A stretch of 64,000 nucleotides of DNA from Butyricicoccus pullicaecorum. GTDB taxonomy: Bacteria > Bacillota > Clostridia > Oscillospirales > Butyricicoccaceae. The stretch is taken from NCBI GenBank assembly GCA_018365995.1, contig JAGZIY010000002.1, forward strand, positions 62,001 through 126,000, read 5' to 3'. Positions 1-8,238 of the stretch are shown here, in pieces. A program made the translations under genes and the position numbers. Under the pieces are notes generated by a model. It did not search any database, was not told where the DNA came from, and was given only the letters and a program-made list of their open reading frames with translations. Each line of letters starts with the position of its first letter. Positions within the stretch are counted from its first letter, which is position 1.

Positions 1-396
1 CAAATCTTCGTGCTTTACGGTATCGATTTTGTTTATGACAAGGATAGCCGGAATATTAGAAGCCTTGATTTGTGCAATCAGATTTTCCTCTGGGGCACCA
101 ATATTGGCAACCGGCTCTACGACCAGCGCCGCAGCGTCAACCTCAGACACTGTATCCGCAACCACCTTGACCATGTAATCTCCCAGACGAGAACGCGGTT
201 TATGCAGCCCCGGCGTATCCAGAAATACATACTGACAGCAGTCACGGTTAAGCAAGCCCGTGATCCGTGTACGGGTCGTCTGCGGTTTATCCGATACGAT
301 TGCAACCTTGCGTCCAACCAGCTTATTGGTCAGTGTAGACTTTCCCACATTTGGTCTCCCGACCATCGAAATAATTGCAGTTTTTGTAATTTCCAT
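1..396 (-). CDS. era: GTPase Era, N-terminal part (runs off left edge)
   Basis: Era is a GTPase that binds 16S rRNA and helps assemble the 30S subunit. The first 132 codons are present, from ATG at 396 to the window edge. Visible in order are the P-loop GRPNVGKST (residues about 13-21), the switch region with TTRTRITG, the G3 motif DTPG and the G4 motif NKID near residues 123-126. This order and the start MEITKTAIISMVGRPN are typical of Era rather than other TRAFAC GTPases. The C-terminal KH domain lies outside the window. The ATG follows directly after the dgkA stop codon, so the gene is the distal member of the minus-strand phoH-ybeY-dgkA operon, as in many Firmicutes. Confidence 0.96.
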   Translation of the reverse strand, partial: MEITKTAIISMVGRPNVGKSTLTNKLVGRKVAIVSDKPQTTRTRITGLLNRDCCQYVFLDTPGLHKPRSRLGDYMVKVVADTVSEVDAAALVVEPVANIGAPEENLIAQIKASNIPAILVINKIDTVKHEDL

Positions 397-861
397 TTAT
401 CTTTTCCTTCCAAATGCAAAAATAAACCACACAGCACAAGGCACCGATACCACAAGTGCTGTCAACAAAAAAATATGTGCCCGCAGCTGTCTCAAAACAG
501 ACGGCAGGACAGGGAGAAAAAACAGCAATCCAATGATTGTACACGAAACCGCACATACAAACACAGCTGCCGCCGCAATATCCTTGGCATCGCGCACAGT
601 ACGGTTGTATCCAGCCGATTTCCAGTCGCACAAATATTCGATTGCTGTGTTCATAAGTTCGGCACCCATCATCACCCCAAAACACAGTGCCAGCACTGCA
701 CATTGTACCAATGATAACCTGCCTAAAAACGCGAAAATCGTTACATATCCTGCCGCAGTCAGGTGTATCCGAAAATTTCGTTCGCTTGCCATGCAAAGAC
801 CGATTCCGCGAATGGCATATTGAAAGCTTTGGCGCAGCTTTCGAATTTCATGCCCCATCAT
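397..861 (-). CDS. dgkA: Diacylglycerol/undecaprenol kinase family membrane protein
   Basis: Small integral membrane lipid kinase of the DgkA family; in Gram-positives the usual substrate is undecaprenol, which feeds the lipid-carrier pool for wall synthesis. The family signature AELMNTAIEYLCD is followed by a basic and acidic stretch ending RDAKDIAAAAV (about residues 66-100), which holds the Glu and Asp residues that bind ATP-Mg. Hydrophobic helices lie at about residues 34-62, 95-118 and 128-150. At 154 residues it is slightly longer than the usual 120-140. It overlaps ybeY by 4 bp and abuts era without a gap, so translation is probably coupled. Confidence 0.93.
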   Translation of the reverse strand: MMGHEIRKLRQSFQYAIRGIGLCMASERNFRIHLTAAGYVTIFAFLGRLSLVQCAVLALCFGVMMGAELMNTAIEYLCDWKSAGYNRTVRDAKDIAAAAVFVCAVSCTIIGLLFFLPVLPSVLRQLRAHIFLLTALVVSVPCAVWFIFAFGRKR

Positions 862-1352
862 ACCTTGCGCACCAGACCCAGTGCAGCAAGATTTTCTTCT
901 TCCTTTTTGCGCATGAGCAGACGATCTGCTTCGTCTCGCTCATGGTCATATCCCAATAAATGTAAAACCGAATGTACGGTCAAAAATCCGCACTCACGTT
1001 CCGCAGAATGACCAAAATCTGCTGCCTGTTCACAAGCACGGTCATAATTCAAGACCATATCGCCCAGCATTACACAGTGGATTTCGGGGTCATATTCCAA
1101 CGGCTCCTGTGCTTCTCCGTTATAAAACGCATACATGGGAAAAGAGAGAACATCTGTCACCACATCTTTGTCCCGATATTCCGCATTCATCTGCCGAATG
1201 GTTTCTCCATCTACAATGGTGACATCAATGAACGCATCAAAGTCAATATCCTCCTGCAAAAGCACCTGCTCTGCACAAGAGGTGATCAGCTCGCATACTT
1301 CTGCTTCACGCGGCAGCTTAACCTCTGTCGTTACACGGATTCGATGACTCAT
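858..1352 (-). CDS. ybeY: Endoribonuclease YbeY
   Basis: Zinc-dependent single-strand endoribonuclease acting in 16S rRNA 3' end maturation and late 70S quality control. The metal motif HSVLHLLGYDHERD sits at about residues 127-140, with the three His ligands in H-x3-H-x5-H spacing. The N-terminal half carries DVTIVDGETIRQMNAEYRDKD-type sequence and DVLSFPM, both typical of the family. The 164-residue length is normal. The gene overlaps phoH upstream (4 bp) and dgkA downstream (4 bp). PgpH, which often sits between phoH and ybeY in Clostridia, is absent here. Confidence 0.95.
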   Translation of the reverse strand: MSHRIRVTTEVKLPREAEVCELITSCAEQVLLQEDIDFDAFIDVTIVDGETIRQMNAEYRDKDVVTDVLSFPMYAFYNGEAQEPLEYDPEIHCVMLGDMVLNYDRACEQAADFGHSAERECGFLTVHSVLHLLGYDHERDEADRLLMRKKEEENLAALGLVRKV

Positions 1353-2416
1353 CTTCTTCCCTCCAATCGACGTCTGAATGTACGCGGCGCACCGTCCTGC
1401 TTCGGGCTTTGCTTGCGGCGCATGGCAGGCTGCTCTCGATCACGCGGCTTTTTACGGCTTTCATAGTCTGCATACGCCTTAACGATCCGCTGTACCAGTT
1501 CATGCCGCACAACATCCTTATCTGTCAGATAGCACTGCGCAATATCTTCGACATTTTCCAGTACACGGCAAGCCTCTCTCAGTCCAGAGGTCTTTCCATC
1601 AGGCAGATCGACCTGTGTGATATCACCTGTAATCACCGCCTTGGAGCCGAAGCCAATACGAGTCAAAAACATTTTCATTTGTTCTGGTGTGGTATTCTGC
1701 GCCTCGTCCAAAATGATAAAGGAATCATCTAAGGTGCGTCCGCGCATATAGGCAAGCGGCGCCACCTCAATGGAGCCCTTTTCCATGTGTTTTTGAAAGG
1801 TTTCCGCGCCCATCATGTCAAACAGTCCATCATACAAAGGGCGTAGATAGGGATCGACCTTACTCTGTAAATCTCCGGGCAAAAATCCCAGCTTCTCCCC
1901 TGCCTCAACTGCTGGACGTGTCAAAATGATACGGGATACCTGCTTATCCCGAAACGCTGCGACCGCCGCCGCTACTGCGAGATAAGTTTTGCCGGTACCT
2001 GCCGGACCAATCCCCATGGTCACTGTATGATTGCGAATTGCCTCCATATACTTTTTCTGCCCCAGCGTCTTGGCTTTCACCGGCTTTCCCTTCGCAGTAA
2101 TGACCAGCACATCACGTCCCATCGTGTGCACCTCATGTTCGCGTCCTTCCCGCGCTAATCCAATGACATATTGAACGCTTTGCGTACCAACCGCATCTCC
2201 GCGGCGTGCCATCTCCAAAAGGGCAATCAGAACCCGCTCCACAATCTCTACCGCCTGCGGCTCACCTGAAATCTTCAGTTCAGTTTCTCGGCTGACGATC
2301 GACACCCCAAGTTCGCGTTCGATGAGTTTAATATTCTCATCGAATGCCCCAAAAACGGCAATCATCAAATCAACCTGTTCCATTTGCATGGTTTTTTCTA
2401 TCATAATATTTGTCAT
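1349..2416 (-). CDS. phoH: PhoH family ATPase
   Basis: PhoH-like P-loop ATPase; its partner YbeY is encoded next to it and the pair is linked to RNA processing. An N-terminal KH-like region (about residues 1-110) precedes the Walker A motif GPAGTGKTYLA (about residues 137-147). The Walker B/DEAQN motif is FIILDEAQNTT, followed by sensor sequence VITGDITQVDLP. The basic C-terminal tail (RRKQSPKQDGAPRTFRRRLEGRR) may contact RNA. The start is uncertain: ATG 2416 lies too close to the AGAAAGG element, and ATG 2404 is a fair alternative giving four residues fewer. Confidence 0.93.
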   Translation of the reverse strand: MTNIMIEKTMQMEQVDLMIAVFGAFDENIKLIERELGVSIVSRETELKISGEPQAVEIVERVLIALLEMARRGDAVGTQSVQYVIGLAREGREHEVHTMGRDVLVITAKGKPVKAKTLGQKKYMEAIRNHTVTMGIGPAGTGKTYLAVAAAVAAFRDKQVSRIILTRPAVEAGEKLGFLPGDLQSKVDPYLRPLYDGLFDMMGAETFQKHMEKGSIEVAPLAYMRGRTLDDSFIILDEAQNTTPEQMKMFLTRIGFGSKAVITGDITQVDLPDGKTSGLREACRVLENVEDIAQCYLTDKDVVRHELVQRIVKAYADYESRKKPRDREQPAMRRKQSPKQDGAPRTFRRRLEGRR

Positions 2417-2439
2417 GCCTTTCTAAGACCTTGCAAGGC

Positions 2440-3663
2440 TCATGAGTCCTCATTTTTCGGCTCTGGTTTTTCAGGGAGCGGCGTGTAATCGATCATCTCA
2501 GCTGCAATCTGCTCTTCACAGGCTGCCGTTACACGCACGCGTACTGCACCATTCACTTCTTCCGCCTGCCAACTGCTTTCCAGAATTTTTCCATCTAGCG
2601 TTTGCGCCAACTCATCTAAAAAGCGCTTTGCCGCTGCCTCTCCCACTTCTTGTGCATCTCCGGTTATCAGGACGGCATCTTGAACCTGATAGGTTTGCCG
2701 AACAAGCGAGATAGGCAGCATCAGGCGACTGCCAATCGAAAGCCTTGTTTTTTCTATTATTTTATCACAACTCCCCGCGGTAATACCACTCCCTAAATAT
2801 AAATTTATGCGGCGATCACCAAAAAGCAAGGCATATTGCGTTCGCACCTTATCCGTTGGGGTCTCCTGTATCCAAGTTAGAGGAATCAAAAATTCTGCCG
2901 TACGGCTGGTGTATGCCATGACACGCCCCATGCTGTGCGTGCGATGCGGCACCCCCCACTCAGTCGTGTTGGGTACCGCTGAGGAAACCAATAAGGTTCC
3001 GGTTTCCACCGCATCTCCCGGCTTTACAAGAAGTTCTCCCCCTGTAATCGTTGTTTTGCTGATTACACCAGCCCGCTCTGCCACAAGTCCTGTCGGTGCG
3101 GCGCGGTCAAGCTTTTTCGGGGTTGGTACAGCCGCCTGTACAGCGACCCGGATTGCATTGCCGATCTTGGTTATGGTAATCACACCAGCCTCCGGAAGTT
3201 CGGTCTGAATGGCACGTCTGGCAACATCTGTCTCAATGTTCTGCAAATATGCCCCTTCATAAATACCGGATTCACGCAGAATATGCCGTAGTTTCGCCAC
3301 AGGTACCCCCGGCGCTGCATCTACCTCCAACACCCACAGAAATTGGCTCAGAATTACCATGAGCCCAAGCAGACCCACGGTACCTCCCACAAGCAGCGGG
3401 CGCATTTTCAGCCACTTTCCCCAAAATGGCAGCCCACTTTTTTTAACAACATGTACACGACAGCCGGTACGCCCCATAAAGCTGCGCAGCCTGTAGAAAT
3501 CCCGCAAAGACAGAGTGGCCGTCAAGGTACGCGCATCTGTACGTACCACATCCCATAACTCGATCTCCCCACGCATGCATACATTCAAAAAGCGTTCTGT
3601 TGATGCCCCCTGCACCCGAATCTTTATTCTTCCCGCTGACCACATAAGCAGCCGTCCCAGCAT
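2440..3663 (-). CDS. yqfD: Sporulation protein YqfD
   Basis: YqfD is a mother-cell sporulation membrane protein of unknown biochemistry, required for efficient sporulation in Bacillus. The 407-residue product has a soluble N-terminal domain, a single strong membrane segment near residues 93-112 (LVGGTVGLLGLMVILSQFLW) and a long external domain. After the membrane segment it carries the family stretch beginning VDAAPGVPVAKLRHILRESG. The C-terminus is hydrophilic. It follows yqfC after 6 bp and precedes phoH by 23 bp, the conserved Firmicutes order. It marks the organism as an endospore former. Confidence 0.9.
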   Translation of the reverse strand: MLGRLLMWSAGRIKIRVQGASTERFLNVCMRGEIELWDVVRTDARTLTATLSLRDFYRLRSFMGRTGCRVHVVKKSGLPFWGKWLKMRPLLVGGTVGLLGLMVILSQFLWVLEVDAAPGVPVAKLRHILRESGIYEGAYLQNIETDVARRAIQTELPEAGVITITKIGNAIRVAVQAAVPTPKKLDRAAPTGLVAERAGVISKTTITGGELLVKPGDAVETGTLLVSSAVPNTTEWGVPHRTHSMGRVMAYTSRTAEFLIPLTWIQETPTDKVRTQYALLFGDRRINLYLGSGITAGSCDKIIEKTRLSIGSRLMLPISLVRQTYQVQDAVLITGDAQEVGEAAAKRFLDELAQTLDGKILESSWQAEEVNGAVRVRVTAACEEQIAAEMIDYTPLPEKPEPKNEDS

Positions 3664-3669
3664 CTTATA

Positions 3670-3927
3670 TCACCTGTCCTTCCATGTTACGCTTATAATC
3701 GTCCCCTGAATCGACAGTTCTGCCCTTGAAAGTGCCTCCAGCGTCAGCTGTTCCCCTTCAATACACACCTCACCGCCCGGACAGTCCACCCGGATACATG
3801 TACTGCTGTATGCACGCATACTTTTGTGCTGTTCAATTACCAGACGACCATTCTCGACCTCAAGCCGCGGTCTGCCCTGTACCACACGACCAACCCGCTC
3901 GCTCCATTCCAGCAGTCCCATCCGCAT
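3670..3927 (-). CDS. yqfC: Sporulation protein YqfC
   Basis: YqfC-family protein of 85 residues; small sporulation-associated protein always found with yqfD. The start ATG at 3927 (MRMGLLEWSERV) is chosen because GGAAGGGAGG lies just upstream; a longer open frame to 3987 lacks such a site. The pattern of short beta strands (RLEVENGRLVIEQH; CIRVDCPGGEVCIEGEQLTLEAL; ELSIQGTIISVTW) is the family's usual YabP/YqfC fold. It is the first gene of the minus-strand operon and diverges from ylbJ. Confidence 0.85.
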   Translation of the reverse strand: MRMGLLEWSERVGRVVQGRPRLEVENGRLVIEQHKSMRAYSSTCIRVDCPGGEVCIEGEQLTLEALSRAELSIQGTIISVTWKDR

Positions 3928-3984
3928 GCACCTCCCTTCCACCTCACAGTCTATGCACCCCCAGCATGAAACTAGACCGCACTG

Positions 3985-3992
3985 CATACGAT
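3985..3992 (+). promoter_or_regulatory. Possible sporulation-sigma -10 element
   Basis: CATACGAT lies 45 bp upstream of the ylbJ start and resembles the -10 of mother-cell or forespore sigma factors (CATACAAT/CATACTA). No convincing -35 is seen at the expected spacing, so this is suggestive only. Confidence 0.3.
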
Positions 3993-4036
3993 GGACAAAG
4001 CTGAATTTTTCTATGTACTGCCAAGGGGGACTTCTT

Positions 4037-5134
4037 ATGCAAATATTGCTTTCTTATTCTGCCATTATTTTTTCTGGTGCATTCTTTTTTTTGGTTCTTC
4101 CCCATGCCAGTGCTGCTGCACAAGGGGTGGAGGAGGGACTTCAAATTGCATGTTCTATGGCAATCCCATCTCTATTCCCTTTTTTTGTTTTGAGTGGTCT
4201 GCTCATTCGCACAGGCGCTGTGCAAAAGCTGGGGAACTGGTGTGCACCACTGCTGCGTCGCCTATACGGATTACCCGGCGAGTCTGCTGGTCCCTTGCTG
4301 CTTGGGCTGATCGGCGGCTACCCAATCGGTGCACAGGCAGCATACGAGCTTTATCAGGCTGGCACATTATCCCGCACAGAAACCGAGGAACTGCTCGGCT
4401 TTTGCAACAATACAGGACCAGCATTTCTCGTCGGTGTGTGCGGGGCTGGGCTATGCGGCTCTATCAAAATCGGCTTATTTTTATACGGAATCCATATTGT
4501 GACCGCACTTTTGACCGGACTGCTCCTTCCACATCATACAGCACAACACCGACAAGCCCTCCACCGAAGTTTGCCAGCCAATGTATCTTTCTCCGCGAGC
4601 CTTGTTGCATCTGCCGAACAAGCGGGACGCTCCTGTCTCAAAATCACCGTATTCATCATGCTTTTTTCCATGCTTCGCCATGTATTAGAAGCCGCTGGTG
4701 TATTTACATTGGCACCCATGCTCTGTGCACCCCTGCTTTGGTTCCTTGGCGCGCCGGCAGCAGCTGCTGCGCCGCTGCTCACCGGTCTTTTGGAAATGAC
4801 CAGTGGTCTGGTGCTTCTTCCTGAATCTTGCGGTCATGCACTCCTTCCGGCGATGAGCATGCTCGTAGGATTTGGCGGTTGCTCTGTGCTCTGTCAAACA
4901 ACAGCAGTAATGAACGGATTGTCCGTTCGGCGTGTCTTATATGGAAAGGCTTTGCACGGCTTGCTTGCCGCAGCTTTGACCATTCTTTGTCAGGCAGCTT
5001 TTCCTATTTCCATCCCTACATTTTCTCCCTATCCCATACCGTCCACTGGAAAACCTGCAATCGGATTTATTTTCTTCATATATTCACTTTTTTGTGTAAT
5101 TTTCTCTGGAAAAAAGCATCATATTCCGCTATAA
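4037..5134 (+). CDS. ylbJ: Sporulation integral membrane protein YlbJ
   Basis: YlbJ is a polytopic membrane protein of the nucleoside-recognition (Gate) type, needed for spore cortex formation; its transported substrate is not known. The 365-residue product starts at ATG 4037 behind AAGGGGG; upstream in-frame codons overlap the divergent yqfC leader and have no ribosome site. Multiple hydrophobic helices are evident. Family blocks include GLQIACSMAIPSLFPFFVLS, PLLLGLIGGYPIGAQAAYEL and LGFCNNTGPAFLVGVCGAG, which are strongly diagnostic. It sits opposite yqfC, so a sporulation module lies on both strands here. Confidence 0.92.
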   Translation: MQILLSYSAIIFSGAFFFLVLPHASAAAQGVEEGLQIACSMAIPSLFPFFVLSGLLIRTGAVQKLGNWCAPLLRRLYGLPGESAGPLLLGLIGGYPIGAQAAYELYQAGTLSRTETEELLGFCNNTGPAFLVGVCGAGLCGSIKIGLFLYGIHIVTALLTGLLLPHHTAQHRQALHRSLPANVSFSASLVASAEQAGRSCLKITVFIMLFSMLRHVLEAAGVFTLAPMLCAPLLWFLGAPAAAAAPLLTGLLEMTSGLVLLPESCGHALLPAMSMLVGFGGCSVLCQTTAVMNGLSVRRVLYGKALHGLLAAALTILCQAAFPISIPTFSPYPIPSTGKPAIGFIFFIYSLFCVIFSGKKHHIPL

Positions 5135-5175
5135 TAATTATATATCCATTCGTACGAAAGGAGGTATGGTGCACA

Positions 5176-5412
5176 TTGCGACCAAATCGTTTTCTATTCC
5201 GCCAAGATATCGAGCCACGCTGTCTTTACTGCGCTCGCTCTGCTCCGCTCGATGCTGAGCATGTTGCCTGCCGCCGACGTGGTGTGGTACCCACAAGCTA
5301 CGCTTGCCGCGCATTCCGCTATGACCCACTGCGTCGCATTCCACCCAAACCCGCTGTCATACGAGGACACTTTTCTGACGAGGACTTTATACTGGAGGAA
5401 CCCGAAGAATGA
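5176..5412 (+). CDS. Small four-cysteine protein, unknown function
   Basis: A 78-residue protein read from TTG 5176, the only in-frame start served by the strong AAAGGAGG at 5157-5164; ATG 5165 gives only a short out-of-frame product. It has CLYC followed by AC(RRRG) and AC(RAFRYDPLRR), i.e. four cysteines spaced like a small zinc ribbon, then an acidic tail. The last part, CRAFRYDPLRRIPPKPAV, looks like a conserved short protein common in Clostridia, but I assign no function. Its stop overlaps the carboxypeptidase start by 4 bp (ATGA), so the two are translationally coupled. A TATAAT at 5130-5135 could be the -10 of its promoter. Confidence 0.7.
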   Translation: MRPNRFLFRQDIEPRCLYCARSAPLDAEHVACRRRGVVPTSYACRAFRYDPLRRIPPKPAVIRGHFSDEDFILEEPEE

Positions 5413-6794
5413 CTTTCCGTGCTCTGCGGCGACATTTTGCCGTATTATTTACCATTCTACTGTGCATTTCTGTCTTATTTGTTCCCACTGCACAGGCGAT
5501 TGAAGATCCCATGATCCAAGCGGAAGCTGTTTATCTCGGTGACCCTGTCACCGGAATGCCGCTTTATCAAAAAAATGCGGAGGAACGCCGATATCCCGCT
5601 TCCACAACAAAAATTATGACCGCACTAATTGTGCTGGATAATGTTCAGGATCTTGAGCAGAAGGTCACAGTATTAGAAGAAGACTTCAACGGGATTCCCT
5701 CTGACGGCTCCATGGCTGGTTTTGTAGTAGGAGAAGAAGTCCCCGTTATCGATCTGCTTTATGGTCTCATGCTGCCCTCCGGCAACGAAGCAGCAAACAC
5801 ACTTGCACGTTTTGTTGGTGGTTCTATTCCCGAATTTGTAAAAAAAATGAACGCGCGTGCAGCCGATTTAGGTTGTACGGATACAAACTTTGTCAACCCA
5901 AACGGTCTGCATGATGACAATCATTACACCACTGCACATGACCTGTTCCGTATTACACAAGAGGCAATGAAAAACGAAACTTTCGCCATGATTGCCAATA
6001 CAGCACAGAAAAATCTCAGTGTGACCAACAAAGTTTCCGAACATCCGAATGGCAAAAACTTGTACATCCTGACAACTAACCAACTGATCTTATCCCGCAA
6101 TAACCCACATTTTTATGGCTATGCAAAAGGTGTAAAAACCGGACATACCTCACAGGCAGGCTACTGTCTTGTTGCAGCTGCCGAAAAGAAAAAAGCCAAG
6201 CTTATTTCTGTTATGCTCGGCTGCGAACGTCTCCCGAATGACCCTTATCCCCTCTCATTCCCCGAAACAAAACGCCTGTTTATGTGGGCATACGATAACT
6301 ATGCCTCCAAAACACTGGTAGAAGAAGGTGCCGAAATTGAAGAGGTTCCTATCCGTCTTTCCACGCAGACAGATTCTTTGATGCTTGTAGCAGGCAGTAA
6401 CCTTGACGCAACAGTACCGAAAGATCTGACATTAGAGGACTTTGAAAAAACATTATCTGTCAAACAGGATATTGTTGCCCCCATTACCAAAGGAGACAAG
6501 CTTGGTACGATGACCCTCTCACGTAACGGTGTTACCTATGGTACGGTTGATTTGCTCGCACTGAGCGATGTTTCCATGTCCGAGGTACTCTACTACGCCT
6601 ATCTATTGGAAAACTTTTTTAGCACCCCTATATTCAAGGTGCTGCTGGTTGTGCTGATTGCTTTGTTTATCCTTTATATATCTCTATATATGATTCGTAT
6701 TCGCCGCAAGCGGATACGCCGGCAGCAGATGATGCGTTCAAAGTATTCCCGTATGGAACAGTATGAGCGCGACCAGCATCATAAGGATAACTGA
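5409..6794 (+). CDS. dacF: D-alanyl-D-alanine carboxypeptidase (PBP5/DacF family)
   Basis: Serine-type D,D-carboxypeptidase that trims the terminal D-Ala from peptidoglycan stem peptides outside the membrane. The signal peptide covers about residues 1-30 (cleavage after TAQA). The catalytic motifs are complete: STTK at 65-68 (nucleophile Ser65), SGN at 124-126 and KTG at 243-245. A PBP5 C-terminal beta domain follows at about 305-395. A membrane helix near residues 405-427 with a basic cytoplasmic tail anchors it, unlike the amphipathic helix of E. coli PBP5. Assignment to DacF rather than DacB is by overall resemblance. It is coupled to the small four-Cys gene. Confidence 0.92.
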   Translation: MTFRALRRHFAVLFTILLCISVLFVPTAQAIEDPMIQAEAVYLGDPVTGMPLYQKNAEERRYPASTTKIMTALIVLDNVQDLEQKVTVLEEDFNGIPSDGSMAGFVVGEEVPVIDLLYGLMLPSGNEAANTLARFVGGSIPEFVKKMNARAADLGCTDTNFVNPNGLHDDNHYTTAHDLFRITQEAMKNETFAMIANTAQKNLSVTNKVSEHPNGKNLYILTTNQLILSRNNPHFYGYAKGVKTGHTSQAGYCLVAAAEKKKAKLISVMLGCERLPNDPYPLSFPETKRLFMWAYDNYASKTLVEEGAEIEEVPIRLSTQTDSLMLVAGSNLDATVPKDLTLEDFEKTLSVKQDIVAPITKGDKLGTMTLSRNGVTYGTVDLLALSDVSMSEVLYYAYLLENFFSTPIFKVLLVVLIALFILYISLYMIRIRRKRIRRQQMMRSKYSRMEQYERDQHHKDN

Positions 6795-6895
6795 TTTCTT
6801 TCATCATTCGAATACATATTCTGGGCAGATCCTTTTCATATTGGGTTGTCCCATTCGATTCTTTTTACTACACAATAAAATTTTTCAAAAAAGTG

Positions 6896-6924
6896 TTGAC
6901 ATCTCCCTGTCGATATGATATTAT
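6896..6924 (+). promoter_or_regulatory. Promoter of initiator tRNA
   Basis: TTGACA at 6896-6901, a 17-bp spacer, and TATTAT at 6919-6924 preceded by TG at 6916-6917 (extended -10). Transcription would start near 6931, some 34 nt upstream of the tRNA. Confidence 0.85.
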
Positions 6925-6964
6925 AATGGAGCACCAAACATGAATGGTGCACAACACCAGATAT

Positions 6965-7040
<76 letters not shown>

Positions 7041-7042
7041 TT

Positions 7043-7080
7043 AAAAAGCACTGATTCTTTTGAATCGGTGCTTTTTCTTT
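7043..7080 (+). terminator. Rho-independent terminator after tRNA-fMet
   Basis: The stem AAAAAGCACTGATTC pairs (one G-T) with GAATCGGTGCTTTTT across a TTTT loop and is followed by a T-rich run. Confidence 0.88.
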
Positions 7081-7106
7081 TCCCTTGTCATTTGTTCGCG
7101 TTTTTA

Positions 7107-7932
7107 TCAGGATACAGCCCTTGCAACAAGCTGTATCCAGTTATGATTGCTGACAGCAATTCCAATCCTACCAGCATCGGGATCTAAAATATTCGCCCTA
7201 TGTCCAGATGAGTTCATCCAATTTTCTATGACATGATACACATCTAGTTCATTTGTACCAGCAGCATTTTCGCCTGAATACAAATAATCTAAAATCATTC
7301 AATATTGTAGAACAGTGTCTGCCATCTGGTCTTGTATGGCTGAACATTTCATTCAGTTCCTGTGCACGAATCTGTGCAGCTTCACACAGTTTGTCGTCCA
7401 GAATGAGCGGTGCAAGTCCTTCAACTTCACGTGTTTCATTTACCAGCCGAAAGACAGTCTGTACTGTCTCTTCCTCAGACTGTGAGTCTGATTGACAGAA
7501 TTTTGCTGTGCCTTGGCTGTTTCCTCTGCTGCACGCTTAAAAATGGCATCGCGCGCATCTTCTTCAGTCGCATAGCCCGTGAAGTAGTCTTGCTGTGGAT
7601 TTGTTCCGGAGCAGACGCATAAGATTGCTTCTTGATGGATTCACGGTAAGGCGTTATGGGTCAATATGTACGCTGTCTGTACTTGCATCGTAGACAACGT
7701 CAAAACCAACTGACATGCCCATATCGCGTAACTTCACATAGTTGTTACCTCCGATATCATAAGCAGTCACATCCCATACACGCTCCCCATCTACGTGGAT
7801 GGGCTGCTGAGATAACTGCGCTGTTAAATCAGCTACACCGGCGGAGATACCACAAAGCAACATGGCACCTGTACACAAACCTGCTGTGAATCCTCTCTTT
7901 TTCATTTGTCTGCCCCTCCATTTCAATGACAA
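7107..7932 (-). pseudogene. Degraded secreted CAP-domain (SCP/PR1-like) protein
   Basis: Pieces of one protein lie in successive frames. Frame one (7932 to about 7665) has a signal peptide (MKKRGFTAGLCTGAMLLCGI) and a stalk-type domain with QPIHVDGERVWDVTAYDIGG and NNYVKLRDMGMSVGFDVVYD, ending at a stop after HIDP. The sequence continues in another frame as ITPYRESIKKQSYASAPEQI, then PQQDYFTGYATEEDARDAIF. It resumes as EETVQTVFRLVNETREVEGL with HTRPDGRHCSTIL, and ends in a last frame with YSGENAAGTN, WMNSSGHRANIL and NHNWIQLVARAVS. These are the start, middle and end of a CAP domain. At least four frameshifts separate them, so the gene is dead unless the assembly is wrong. Confidence 0.85.
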
Positions 7933-8238
7933 TAAAAGGTGGAACTCGGCGTTTCCTGTCTATATGTATTGTATTATCATATTTTGTATCTGCCAAATAT
8001 ATCCATTCCTGATATTTTATTTTGAGACGGCAAAAGGGGGTGACTCTGAACAGTCACCCCTAATCTGTCTATCATGGTAAATATCGTTATCGTGATATTC
8101 GCTTTTTGCTGTATTGAATCCCAAAGGAAATCAAGCCTTGCAGCTTTTTCTTCCACCATCGGATACCACTCTGACTCTCCATATCTGGCATATATCCTGT
8201 TTTCCGCAGATTTCAAGGCAGAATTACAGCGCTTCTCT
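7933..8238. other. Intergenic stretch upstream of the CAP pseudogene
   Basis: Holds the ppk terminator (8034-8062) and the leader of the CAP pseudogene. A minus-strand frame from TTG 8216 runs 79 codons with fairly protein-like sequence (ENRIYARYGESEWYPMVEEK) for its first 45 codons, but it then reads through the terminator hairpin. It may be the remnant of a gene fragment. I see no other feature. Confidence 0.5.
8034..8062 (-). terminator. Terminator downstream of ppk
   Basis: Read on the minus strand, GGGGTGACT and AGTCACCCCC form a 9-bp stem around GTTCAG, followed by TTTT. It lies about 180 bp after the ppk stop. Confidence 0.7.

Noticed and set aside
7977..8216. 79-codon minus-strand frame after ppk
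   Set aside because: It starts at TTG without a convincing ribosome site and its last third reads through the ppk terminator hairpin. At most a gene fragment.
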